Origin: an uncultured Neomegalonema sp. | GTDB taxonomy: Bacteria; Pseudomonadota; Alphaproteobacteria; Rhodobacterales; Rhodobacteraceae | Assembly (NCBI GenBank): GCA_937995735.1 | Contig: CALKIZ010000111.1 | Location: 1 to 33,286, forward strand | Length of the DNA stretch: 33,286 bases | Reading direction: 5' to 3' | In this document: piece after piece, positions 1-6,598 of the stretch | Layout of the letters: each line of letters starts with the position of its first letter | Numbering within the stretch: the stretch's first letter is position 1 | Translations under genes and position numbers: made by a program | Notes under the pieces: model-generated | The model's input: only the letters and a program-made list of their open reading frames with translations | Told to the model about the DNA's origin: nothing | The model's database searches: none

Positions 1-1
1 C

Positions 2-124
2 CTGATCGAAAACTTCTTCGGGAAGATCAAGGAAAACAGAGGTATCGCCATGCGCTCCTGTAAAACCGATACCAGTTACACTGCCTTCGTTGCTTATGCA
101 GCAACCCTGATTCTTCTCGCTTGA
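2..124 (+). mobile_element. 3' end of an IS5-family (IS427-like) transposase, cut by the window edge
   Basis: The open frame from base 2 to the TGA at 122-124 encodes a 40-residue tail beginning LIENFFGKIKENRGIAMRS and ending LILLA. The LIENFFGKIK segment followed by a small-residue, hydrophobic end is the usual C-terminus of IS5-family transposases of the IS427 type, where the Glu belongs to the DDE triad. Just after the stop, 125-138 reads ACGTCAACAGACCC and is followed by TAA, which fits a right terminal inverted repeat plus a short TA-type target duplication. The left part of the element lies outside the window, so neither the other repeat nor the duplication can be confirmed. Confidence 0.8.
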
Positions 125-141
125 ACGTCAACAGACCCTAA
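125..141. repeat. Putative right inverted repeat and target duplication of the IS5-type element
   Basis: Immediately after the transposase stop the sequence reads ACGTCAACAGACCC (125-138) and then TAA (139-141). Read from the other strand this starts GGGTCTGTTGACG, which resembles the tips I know for IS427-like elements, and these duplicate a short TA-containing target. The partner repeat is outside the window, so this is an inference. Confidence 0.45.
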
Positions 142-204
142 GTGAGTTTCGACAATAAGTATCGCGGTCCGTAATCTTCGGAATGAATAAGATGGAGAAA
201 CGTA

Positions 205-1404
205 TTGAAAAAAGCAGTTTTCATTGTTGGTGCAGGAGCTTCATTGGATTTTGGAGCGCCATCTACCGCAGGTATGGATCAAGTCATTGTCGATTTCTTA
301 AAGACCGAACAATATGCAAGGAGCCACGATCTTGAAAGTTTATACGGCCACATTAAAGATGAGCTCCAGCGATACTTTGGACAGCATGGTACACCTAATT
401 TCGAGCAAATCTATCATGTCGCACACGAGTTATCCGGAATGAAGCGACCAGGGGATCGCCATGTATTAGAATATCGCCCAGTACTTCAGCCATTTCTAGG
501 TGTTAGCAATTTAATAGATTTTCAAAAAGTACGATTATTAGCAAAATACATTATTAAAGCGATTTACACAGGAACAGCACAAGCAAGTCAAATACCAGAT
601 AGAAGATTAGAATTTTTAAAGTATTTCTTTGAAGAGATAAAAGAAAACTATATATGCCGCATATATACGACGAATTACGATAATTTTTTAGACCGTTCTT
701 GTAAAAATTTTTACAATGGATTTTCCGAATACGCATCTGATGGCATACGAAAATTTGACATTAACAATTTTTTCTCAAATAAAAATCGTCATTCTCTGTT
801 TCATTTACATGGTTCAATCCATTTTGGATACCCTCATAACATTAATGAAGAAATTGGCGAACTTTTTTGGTTCGACAATAATATTAGCGCACTAGATCAT
901 AGTGACTTTAATGGAAGTGATGTATCCCGAATGGATGGAACGCAAATCGTGCGAACACCTATTGTTACGGGACTCGATAAACTTGGCCGATTACAGGAAA
1001 AACCATTATCATTTTACCATTCTCAATTACCAGAAGATATAATGTCTGCAGATATTATTTACGTAATTGGATCTGGCCTGAGTGATCTTCATATAAATTC
1101 ATGGATAAAACAGGCGCGGTGCAAGCCTTGCCCAACACCAATAGTTATTGTGGATTATTGGCATAATGGATTACAAGAATCAATATTCCAAAATGGACAT
1201 AATCGCAAAGAACTTACTATGGGACATGAATTTAAAATATTTTATTCAAATGAATATATTACAAATAAAGATTATTACAATCACACAAGTCACGGCTGGA
1301 CAGTAAATACAAAATATAAATTCGCTATTTACGATAATGGTTTTAAAACATTCTTAGAAGACCCAGTAAATACCAAAACCGCAATCGATTCAATTACATG
1401 TTGA
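205..1404 (+). CDS. SIR2-like domain protein, probable stand-alone anti-phage NADase
   Basis: A 399-residue protein with a SIR2-like Rossmann fold. The N-terminus carries FIVGAGASLDFGAPS (residues 6-20), the nucleotide-binding GAG motif; TTNYDN sits at 155-160, LHGS with the presumed catalytic His at 201-204, and VIGSGLSD at 287-294. In bacteria this set is typical of SIR2-like NAD+-cleaving effectors of phage defence rather than of classic deacetylases, and the Cys zinc cluster of true sirtuins is not apparent. Translation probably starts at TTG 205 with GGAG at 194-197; nearby ATG codons at 183 and 192 are out of frame. The gene is visibly AT-rich compared with everything downstream and lies next to an IS remnant, so horizontal acquisition is likely. 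No partner (HerA, TIR, Argonaute) is adjacent. Anti-phage activity is inferred from family membership. Confidence 0.82.
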   Translation: MKKAVFIVGAGASLDFGAPSTAGMDQVIVDFLKTEQYARSHDLESLYGHIKDELQRYFGQHGTPNFEQIYHVAHELSGMKRPGDRHVLEYRPVLQPFLGVSNLIDFQKVRLLAKYIIKAIYTGTAQASQIPDRRLEFLKYFFEEIKENYICRIYTTNYDNFLDRSCKNFYNGFSEYASDGIRKFDINNFFSNKNRHSLFHLHGSIHFGYPHNINEEIGELFWFDNNISALDHSDFNGSDVSRMDGTQIVRTPIVTGLDKLGRLQEKPLSFYHSQLPEDIMSADIIYVIGSGLSDLHINSWIKQARCKPCPTPIVIVDYWHNGLQESIFQNGHNRKELTMGHEFKIFYSNEYITNKDYYNHTSHGWTVNTKYKFAIYDNGFKTFLEDPVNTKTAIDSITC

Positions 1405-1466
1405 TATATATATTATACACCAAGACCAAGGATCACGCCATCAATTATTTCGGTCAATGTGGCCAA

Positions 1467-2216
1467 CTAAAGCCGCGCTTCAAACCGCAAGCGCATATAA
1501 TCAGCGGTCCAGTTTCCATCACTATCACACAATGCTGAGCGCAAGAGTTCTTGAGCCTCGTCGCGGATCGTTGGGCGCAAATTCTCATCGACCGATGCAA
1601 GGACCGGAGCGGCAAGCGTTTCCATCCAAGCCCCCATCTCACTCGGGATCGGTGTCGGTCGGGGGATTAAGGCAATGCGCTCAACAGTAAACCCCGCCGC
1701 TTCCAACCGCGCCTGATGTTCGGAGGCTGAAGGGAAATACCAGATCGCATCTGGGGCATTTTTAATGCCCGCACGCGCCTCAATCACAGAGGAAAGTGCC
1801 GTCCGAATAGCAGCAACATTGCCATGCCCTCCGAATTCCGCAACGAAGCGCCCACCCGGTTTCAACGCCTTCGCAACCCCTGCAATCACAGCATCGGGCT
1901 TCGTCATCCAATGAAGTGCAGCATTAGAAAAAACCGCGTCAAACTCTGCATCAAACGTGAGCGCATGGCCATCGACAACATGCGCTTCGATCCCACGCGC
2001 CTTGGCCCCTGCAATCATATCAGGGCTGGCATCAACACCGAGCACATCCGCACCAACAGTGATCAGTTTTTCCGTTAAAGCACCGTCACCACAGCCTAAA
2101 TCAAGAATACGCTCTCCGGCCTGCGGCGCAAGCCAATCAAGGACGCCCTGCCCCAAATCAGAGACAAACCGTGCATTTTTCTCGTATCTGTCGGCATTCC
2201 ACTGATCTTGAGTCAT
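1467..2216 (-). CDS. Class I SAM-dependent methyltransferase, trans-aconitate methyltransferase-like
   Basis: A 249-residue cytosolic methyltransferase. The SAM-binding motif I is LDLGCGDG at residues 38-45, motif II ends in the acidic loop VDASPDM, and a SNAALHWM segment follows, as in the Tam/BioC-type Methyltransf_11 fold. An EFGGHGNV stretch and a long C-terminal cap match trans-aconitate 2-methyltransferase relatives, but the substrate cannot be read from the sequence. The ATG at 2216 is preceded on the minus strand by a GAGG stretch. It is the last gene of a same-strand group with ndufA12 and mlaD, 38 bases after mlaD, so co-transcription is likely. Confidence 0.85.
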   Translation of the reverse strand: MTQDQWNADRYEKNARFVSDLGQGVLDWLAPQAGERILDLGCGDGALTEKLITVGADVLGVDASPDMIAGAKARGIEAHVVDGHALTFDAEFDAVFSNAALHWMTKPDAVIAGVAKALKPGGRFVAEFGGHGNVAAIRTALSSVIEARAGIKNAPDAIWYFPSASEHQARLEAAGFTVERIALIPRPTPIPSEMGAWMETLAAPVLASVDENLRPTIRDEAQELLRSALCDSDGNWTADYMRLRFEARL

Positions 2217-2254
2217 GGTTGCCCCTCATACAGCCCGGTATCCTAAACCAGACT

Positions 2255-2698
2255 TTATTGTGTCGCGCTGTGCACAGCCTTACCGAGCAAATCAATCAAA
2301 CTGACGGACCCTTGGGTACGCTCAATTTCTTCACCCGGTTCCAACGGGTATTCCGACCCACCCGGTTCCAACGAAATATATGATCCGCCGAGCAACCCAT
2401 CGCTCGCAATTTTAGCCGAGGTATCGCTTGGCACTTCAACATTTTTATCAACGCTCAGGGAGACCACGGCTTCGTAGGTCTGAGGATCGAGTGTCAAATC
2501 GCCCACCGTGCCGACCTTAACGCCAGACATCCGAACATCAATGCCCGGTGCAACGCCATTCGCTGAAAAGAACTTCGCTTTCAGATCGTAATTGCTGCTG
2601 CTACCCAGATCGGCATGTTGCGAAGCATACGCGAGAAATCCACCTGCAACGATAAGGACCGCTGCGCCTATAATTGTTTCAGCTATGTTATTGGCCAT
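2255..2698 (-). CDS. mlaD: MlaD-type MCE-domain lipid transport protein
   Basis: A 147-residue protein starting MANNIAETIIGAAVL, with one N-terminal membrane helix (about residues 6-25, ending in GGFLAYAS) and a single MCE domain: YDLKAKFFSANGVAPGIDV, then VRMSGVKVGTV, and a C-terminal GGSYISLEPGG segment. MlaD is the periplasmic, inner-membrane-anchored hexameric ring of the MlaFEDB transporter that moves phospholipids to keep the outer membrane asymmetric. The ATG at 2698 has a GGAG site six bases upstream; an in-frame TTG at 2713 would overlap that site and is less likely. mlaE, mlaF and mlaB are not here. Placement next to ndufA12 is familiar in alphaproteobacteria. Confidence 0.92.
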   Translation of the reverse strand: MANNIAETIIGAAVLIVAGGFLAYASQHADLGSSSNYDLKAKFFSANGVAPGIDVRMSGVKVGTVGDLTLDPQTYEAVVSLSVDKNVEVPSDTSAKIASDGLLGGSYISLEPGGSEYPLEPGEEIERTQGSVSLIDLLGKAVHSATQ

Positions 2699-2739
2699 CT
2701 TGAACTCCGGCAATCGAACTATTCATAAACGCGGGAAGC

Positions 2740-3126
2740 CTATTGCGGCGTCCAAGCGTTATAAGACTTTGTTTTGGGCGCGGTTGCGGCAGGTGTCGGA
2801 TTAAGCAGACTTCCCGGCGGGTGATACGCTTCATCCGTTCCTGTCATATTCATCTTTGCTTCGGCTTCCCATTCCCAACGCTTCAGCGGCTCTTTTGTGG
2901 GCGGTGCGGGAAATGTGTGATGCAGCCAACCATGCCAATCCGGTGTCACCGATGAAGATTCGGCCAGATCGCGATAGATTACCCAACGGCGGCTATCATC
3001 AGCGTTGCGATAGTACACATTGCCAAACGTATCTTCACCGACGCGCTCACCATGCCGCCGCGTAAAGAAACGTGTGCCCATTGTGGAGCCGTTCCACCAG
3101 GTAAAAATATTCGATAGAAGTCCCAT
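2740..3126 (-). CDS. NDUFA12/B17.2-type accessory subunit of NADH:ubiquinone oxidoreductase
   Basis: A 128-residue homologue of mitochondrial NDUFA12 (B17.2), a supernumerary subunit of respiratory complex I shared by alphaproteobacteria and mitochondria. The diagnostic core is visible: MGTRFFTRRHGERVGEDTFG, then NVYYRN, RRWVIYR, and VTPDWHGWLHHTFPAPPTKE, with a Pro/Thr-rich tail ending TPQ. The ATG at 3126 is preceded by GAGG with good spacing. It is the first gene of a minus-strand trio followed 41 bases later by mlaD. It is encoded away from the main nuo operon, which is usual for this subunit. Confidence 0.93.
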   Translation of the reverse strand: MGLLSNIFTWWNGSTMGTRFFTRRHGERVGEDTFGNVYYRNADDSRRWVIYRDLAESSSVTPDWHGWLHHTFPAPPTKEPLKRWEWEAEAKMNMTGTDEAYHPPGSLLNPTPAATAPKTKSYNAWTPQ

Positions 3127-3298
3127 TGGGTTCCTCGCCTTATATGATCGGGATTATGGAACAACTGGTCGCGCGCGTCCAGTGGCCTGATTATCAATTC
3201 TAACGCAGCGAGATGGTACCGAAAACCCGTCGCACCGCTTTTGATGGAAAATCCCGGAACACTTTAAGATTTGTAATAACAGGGCTTCCGCACAAATC

Positions 3299-3313
3299 TG
3301 TTATAATGTTACA
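3299..3313. promoter_or_regulatory. Putative Zur box overlapping the zur -10 element
   Basis: TGTTATAATGTTACA at 3299-3313 is an imperfect palindrome (outer TGT/ACA plus inner matches; five of seven pairs) of the length and A/T pattern of Zur operators. It contains a perfect TATAAT (3302-3307) placed about 15 bases upstream of the zur start, so Zur-zinc binding would block polymerase. A second partial site, TGTAATAACA at 3272-3281, lies upstream. No good -35 hexamer is seen. Function is inferred from position and similarity. Confidence 0.6.
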
Positions 3314-3321
3314 CTCTCACT

Positions 3322-3795
3322 ATGGAAAAATCTGAACCTCTGGCCTTCCTTGACCATGATCACAGCCAATGCCGCCGAACCGCATTGAAATGTGCGAATA
3401 ATCAAGGATTACGCCTGACAAAGTGGCGACAGCTTGTCTTAGATTTGCTTTTAGAAGACCACCGTTCGATGGGCGCATATGAGATTTTGAATCGACTGGA
3501 ATGCAACGGTGTCAAACCTCAGCCACCAACAGCATACCGGGCGCTGGATTTTCTCGTCGAACATGGCCTTGCCCACCGGATCGAGAAATTAAACGCTTAC
3601 GTTGCCTGCGCACGGCCCGATGCCTGCCAAAGCGCCGGATTTATTATCTGCAAAGAATGTAACATTGTTGCTGAAGTAGAATGCAGCCCCTCTAACCCCG
3701 AATTGCTCCGGGTCGCGGCAAATGTTGGTTTCGATGCAGAATCGACTGTTATGGAAGTCGAGGGCATCTGCTCCAACTGTCAAAACAACGATTAA
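3322..3795 (+). CDS. zur: Zinc-responsive Fur-family repressor Zur
   Basis: A 157-residue Fur-family regulator. The winged-helix DNA-binding domain covers roughly residues 25-85, with GLRLTKWRQLVLDLLL and the recognition helix PPTAYRALDFLVEHGLAHRI; the dimerisation domain holds two CxxC pairs, C110/C113 and C150/C153, that form the structural zinc site. The His/Cys-rich N-terminus and the link to znuB identify it as Zur rather than Fur or PerR. The ATG at 3322 lies only about 8-15 bases past a TATAAT and has no clear ribosome site, so the mRNA may be almost leaderless. Its stop overlaps the znuB start by one base (TAATG). A candidate Zur box over the -10 suggests autorepression. Confidence 0.92.
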   Translation: MEKSEPLAFLDHDHSQCRRTALKCANNQGLRLTKWRQLVLDLLLEDHRSMGAYEILNRLECNGVKPQPPTAYRALDFLVEHGLAHRIEKLNAYVACARPDACQSAGFIICKECNIVAEVECSPSNPELLRVAANVGFDAESTVMEVEGICSNCQNND

Positions 3796-4580
3796 TGTTT
3801 GAGCCGTTCATTCTGATCGCCCTCGCCGCAGGGATCGGGATTGCCCTTGCTGCCGGACCACTTGGGTGCTTCGTCGTTTGGCGGCGAATGGCGTATTTCG
3901 GCGATGCAACGTCACACGCCGCAATCCTCGGTGTCGCCTTAGCCTTATTGATGGACACCCCTATTATACTCGGCATCCTCATAACGGCTGTTGGAATGGC
4001 ACTCGCCGTCGCGGTTCAGCGTGAAGCTGTCCTAGCGATAGACACGTTGCTCGGCGTCGCCGCCCATGCAGCTTTGGCGCTAGGTTTATTCGTTATTTCT
4101 CTCGTACCGGGCAGACCACTCGATCTCGAATCTTATCTTTTCGGGGACATTCTTTCTCTTGGTCCCACGGACCTTGTTATTATTTGGATCGGCGTCGGGA
4201 TCGTCTTTGGCATTCTCTACTGGCATTGGAATGCATGGCTACTCAGCACGCTAGATTTTGACCTAGCGAGCGCAGAGGGGCTAAAACCGGATCTCGAAAG
4301 GCTCGTACTCGCTTTAACAATCGCAGTTCTCGTCGCGATTTCGATAAAAGTTGTAGGAGCACTTCTTATCACCGCGATGTTGATCATCCCTGCGGCGACC
4401 GCCCGCATCATAAGCCAAACACCCGAACGAATGGCCTTAATATCCGCAGGTTTTGGGGCATTCGCAGTCTACGCTGGCCTCTATTTATCCGTATGGCTAG
4501 ACACCCCAGCAGGCCCAAGCATCGTAACCGTTGCAGCCATAACCTTTGCCGCGACGCAAACCCTTCGATTGCTGAGGTAA
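3795..4580 (+). CDS. znuB: Zinc ABC transporter membrane permease ZnuB
   Basis: A 261-residue ABC-3 family permease with about seven or eight hydrophobic segments. The family signature LGCFVVWRRMAYFGDATSHAAI appears as LGCFVVWRRM and GDATSHAAILGVALAL at residues 24-50, and VVGALLITAMLIIPAATAR is near residues 186-204. ZnuB forms the inner-membrane channel that takes Zn2+ from periplasmic ZnuA, driven by the ATPase ZnuC. It is translationally coupled to zur through a TAATG overlap. The usual znuC is absent between zur and znuB and neither znuA nor znuC is in this window, so the partners must be encoded elsewhere. Confidence 0.92.
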   Translation: MFEPFILIALAAGIGIALAAGPLGCFVVWRRMAYFGDATSHAAILGVALALLMDTPIILGILITAVGMALAVAVQREAVLAIDTLLGVAAHAALALGLFVISLVPGRPLDLESYLFGDILSLGPTDLVIIWIGVGIVFGILYWHWNAWLLSTLDFDLASAEGLKPDLERLVLALTIAVLVAISIKVVGALLITAMLIIPAATARIISQTPERMALISAGFGAFAVYAGLYLSVWLDTPAGPSIVTVAAITFAATQTLRLLR

Positions 4581-4636
4581 AAAAAGCGATTTCCATATAG
4601 ACAAGCCCGCCGCGCTGGGCTAACCAACGCCTCGTT

Positions 4637-4712
4637 GCCCGGATAGCTCAGTTGGTAGAGCAGCGGATTGAAAATCCGCGTGTCGGCAGTTCAAGTCTGT
4701 CTCCGGGCACCA
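4637..4712 (+). tRNA. tRNA-Phe (anticodon GAA), CCA encoded
   Basis: A full cloverleaf can be folded by eye: acceptor GCCCGGA/TCCGGGC pairs perfectly, D arm GCTC/GAGC, anticodon arm GCGGA/TCCGC around loop TTGAAAA with anticodon GAA, variable GTGTC, T arm GGCAG/CTGTC with loop TTCAAGT, discriminator A and encoded CCA. The last 45 bases are repeated exactly at 5629-5673, showing that this gene served as an integration site. Confidence 0.97.
4668..4712 (+). repeat. attL-like copy of a 45-bp direct repeat (3' half of tRNA-Phe)
   Basis: This 45-base segment begins TTGAAAATCCGCGTGTCGGC and ends GGGCACCA. It covers the anticodon loop to the CCA of tRNA-Phe and is identical to 5629-5673; identity stops directly after CCA on the right and before TTGAAAA on the left. 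A perfect repeat of a tRNA 3' half is the standard mark left by tyrosine-recombinase integration. Confidence 0.9.
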
Positions 4713-4936
4713 CATTTTCAAACACTTAACTGACATAGTACTTTTCTAGTCTCTAATTAATCCCTCTAAAAAAGTTCAAACAGGCACTTGTACGCCGGAA
4801 AATGATCCCCACATAAGCCTAGTAATAGCAGCGTGTCTCGGCGACCATATGCTTAATAGAACTGCCGGGAACTGGCTTAATGGTGGTGGCTGCTACAGTA
4901 AGAGTCGCCCACCAAGAGAGTGAAGGAGCGCGCATC

Positions 4937-5050
4937 ATGCGGGCAGTTTTCATTTTCGAAGCCAGCAGGTCTGACGGTGCGAGTTATCGAATGCAGACCT
5001 CCTTAGACGTTAGCGTCTTTGGATGGCTGTCGAGGTGGCTCGGGCTTTAG
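4937..5050 (+). CDS. 37-residue small protein inside the tRNA-Phe element, unrecognised
   Basis: An ATG at 4937 opens a 37-codon frame ending at TAG 5048-5050. The product starts MRAVFIFEASRSDGASYR and ends in a Trp/Leu-rich tail, VFGWLSRWLGL. It looks like a real gene: a Shine-Dalgarno GAAGGAG ends eight bases before the ATG, and a strong GC-rich hairpin with T-run starts 11 bases after the stop. Upstream, TGGTGG (4881-4886) could pair with CCACCA (4909-4914) in the leader. I recognise no family. The C-terminal segment could be amphipathic and membrane-interacting, which is a guess. Its 3' end overlaps that of the opposing ORF at 5010-5519. Confidence 0.5.
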   Translation: MRAVFIFEASRSDGASYRMQTSLDVSVFGWLSRWLGL

Positions 5051-5519
5051 GGCTTGCTAATGAGGTCGTCCTTCGGGGCGGCCTCTTTCTATTCACCCAG
5101 AATTTCTTTGTTCTGGAGAAGCCATTTGTATACATTCGCGTAACCAATATTGAAGCCTTGATCATTCCCAAATCGGCTAACATGCGCCTTGCTAACCTTC
5201 CAAAGCCCAGCAAGGAAGAAGCCTTTACGTGAAGCGTCTCTCCGGACACGGAGGGGTGCCGATAAAGATGAATTTCCCCCTCTCTACTAGAAAAACAGAT
5301 ATCCAGTAGGAGGAAACTTTTATGACCTCTAACAAAATCGTAAATTGGACAGTCGTCCCAACAACTCTCGACCGCCACGGGGTAGCCTACTCGCTTTATG
5401 ATATTTTCGATTTTTCTTTCATACAAATTCATGATCTCACAGATCAAAAGTTCGTCTAGCCAGACCCGTGGATAAGTGTTCAGGTTTAGTCTCTTTTCAC
5501 TCTCTAAAATCGCGATCAT
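5010..5519 (-). CDS. Hypothetical protein of the tRNA-Phe element, about 169 residues
   Basis: A minus-strand open frame from ATG 5519 (in-frame GTG 5528 and TTG 5531 are alternatives) to the stop at 5010. The first 140 residues look protein-like, with segments such as WLDELLICEIMNLYERKIEN, YPVAVESCWDDCPIYDF, KSFLLLDICFSSREGEIHLY and FGRLARRMLADLGMI. The last 30 are Arg/Thr/Ser/Ala-rich and lie across the plus-strand terminator of the small ORF, so the tail may not be under selection. No family is recognised and no good ribosome site is visible. An open frame of this length by chance is unlikely but possible. A plus-strand 45-codon ORF (5322-5459) lies opposite to it. Confidence 0.42.
   Translation of the reverse strand: MIAILESEKRLNLNTYPRVWLDELLICEIMNLYERKIENIIKRVGYPVAVESCWDDCPIYDFVRGHKSFLLLDICFSSREGEIHLYRHPSVSGETLHVKASSLLGFGRLARRMLADLGMIKASILVTRMYTNGFSRTKKFWVNRKRPPRRTTSLASPKARATSTAIQRR
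5062..5090 (+). terminator. Rho-independent terminator after the 37-residue ORF
   Basis: GAGGTCGTCC (from 5063) pairs with GGGCGGCCTC through ten pairs including G-U wobbles around a TTCG tetraloop, followed by TTTCT. It is oriented to end plus-strand transcripts and begins 11 bases after the stop at 5050. Confidence 0.8.
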
Positions 5520-5580
5520 CGGAGACACCAAAAACTCAGCGGGTATTTCAGGTGGTTACAGCGAGAGACACGCGGACTCG

Positions 5581-5599
5581 TTATCCTCGTGTCGGATAA
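5581..5599. repeat. Small hairpin near the right attachment repeat
   Basis: TTATCC (5581-5586) and GGATAA (5594-5599) form a perfect six-base stem with a seven-base loop, 30 bases inside the right 45-bp repeat. It could be an arm-type or excisionase site of the element, or chance; there is no T-run. Confidence 0.3.
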
Positions 5600-5628
5600 A
5601 CCCTTGATCTTTAGCGGGAAAAAATAGT

Positions 5629-5673
5629 TTGAAAATCCGCGTGTCGGCAGTTCAAGTCTGTCTCCGGGCACCA
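5629..5673 (+). repeat. attR-like copy of the 45-bp tRNA-Phe repeat
   Basis: Identical over 45 bases to 4668-4712, from TTGAAAA to the final CCA, but without the 5' half of a tRNA, so it cannot fold into a functional tRNA. It marks the right boundary of the integrated element. Confidence 0.9.
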
Positions 5674-5790
5674 TTTATTTATGCCTGCATAAGCTGAACG
5701 ATGTGAGACACACATCATTGGCAAGCATCGTATGATATAGTAAAATTAATGTTTGAAGTGCTTCTCAAATACAAAGCACACGAAGCGGAA

Positions 5791-6570
5791 TCAAAGCACT
5801 CCCCATACCGACGAGTCCAACTCATTCAGATGTGCAGCGACGCCTTTTTCGAGATACGTTTCGTCAATTCCAATCGAGATCATGTCTGCCCCTAAAGTTG
5901 CCAGCATATTGGCGTGTTCAGGCGTCAAAGCGAAGGCTGTCGCGCGCTTCCCGGCTGATTTCGCCGCTGAAATAATTGTTTTCACTGCATCAAGCGAGTC
6001 TGGCCCGTAAGCATCGGGAATACGATTTTGGCGGATAGAAATCGACAGATCACCGGGACCAATCAAAACACCATCAATCCCATCAACGGCGAGGATTTCA
6101 TCCACAGCGTTAAGGGCTTCGCGGGTTTCGATCATCGCCAATGCGAGTGATGCCTCGTCAATACCATTCAGGTAATCCTGGACGTTCACGCCATACGTCG
6201 CAGCGGCATGTCTTGGTCCGAATGAACGCTCTCCACGCGGCACATACTTCATAGAATTGGCGAAAGCCTCGGCATCCTCCGCGTTATTAATCATCGGAGC
6301 GATAACGCCCAACGCACCGAAATCCATGACTCGCGACGCAGTATCCCAGCGTCCGACCGGTATCCGCACCAACGGCGCCTTGCCTCTGGCGGCAATTGCC
6401 GCAATGCCGTGCTGGACACTCGTTTCATCAAAAAATCCGTGCTGCATATCCAACAACACAGCATCGAAGGCATATCCGGCAATCATGTCCAGATAGCGCG
6501 GATCGGTTAACCCGCACCATGCGAATGGAACAGGCTCTGCTGCGGATAATCGGTTAAGGAGCCGCTTCAT
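5791..6570 (-). CDS. HpcH/HpaI family class II pyruvate-type aldolase
   Basis: A 259-residue protein of the HpcH/HpaI aldolase/citrate lyase beta family (TIM barrel). Key elements: LLDMQHGFFD with the active-site His at 44, VRIP at 68-71, MIETREAL with metal-ligand Glu 148, and IGPGDLSISI with metal-ligand Asp 174. Such enzymes make or cleave 2-keto-3-deoxy or 4-hydroxy-2-oxo acids with a divalent metal, releasing pyruvate or a related oxoacid; the real substrate cannot be told. The ATG at 6570 has GAGG upstream. It starts 28 bases after the Sel1-repeat gene and ends the gap-pgk cluster. A different fold from fructose-bisphosphate aldolase, so it should not be called fba. Confidence 0.9.
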   Translation of the reverse strand: MKRLLNRLSAAEPVPFAWCGLTDPRYLDMIAGYAFDAVLLDMQHGFFDETSVQHGIAAIAARGKAPLVRIPVGRWDTASRVMDFGALGVIAPMINNAEDAEAFANSMKYVPRGERSFGPRHAAATYGVNVQDYLNGIDEASLALAMIETREALNAVDEILAVDGIDGVLIGPGDLSISIRQNRIPDAYGPDSLDAVKTIISAAKSAGKRATAFALTPEHANMLATLGADMISIGIDETYLEKGVAAHLNELDSSVWGVL

Positions 6571-6598
6571 TTTCTATGCCTCATTCATATCAGCACAA

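Larger units (their letters stand above)
4713..5673. mobile_element. 961-bp tRNA-Phe-anchored integrated element, no integrase
   Basis: The segment lies between two identical 45-bp copies of the tRNA-Phe 3' half, one within the gene and one at 5629-5673. It is too short for a tyrosine recombinase and none is visible in any frame. Contents: 224 bases without an obvious gene (4713-4936), a 37-codon ORF with ribosome site and terminator (4937-5090), a minus-strand ORF of about 169 codons (5010-5519), and a hairpin close to the right repeat (5581-5599). It may be the deleted remnant of an island, or a small satellite mobilised in trans by another element's integrase. The sequence alone does not decide between them. 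Confidence 0.75.

Noticed and set aside
4604-4621. Short hairpin AGCCC/GGGCT after znuB
   Set aside because: Only five pairs with no T-run; too weak to call a terminator.
5322-5459. Plus-strand 45-codon ORF with perfect AGGAGG
   Set aside because: It lies wholly inside the longer minus-strand frame, and the AGGAGG can be explained by the Leu/Phe codons of KSFLLLD on the other strand. Kept only as an alternative in the findings.
5629-5673. Second tRNA-Phe gene
   Set aside because: Only the 3' 45 bases are present; there is no acceptor 5' strand or D arm, so it is an attachment-site copy.
5791-6570. Calling the aldolase fructose-bisphosphate aldolase because it follows pgk
   Set aside because: The His44, Glu148 and Asp174 motifs are those of the HpcH/HpaI family, not of class I or II Fba.
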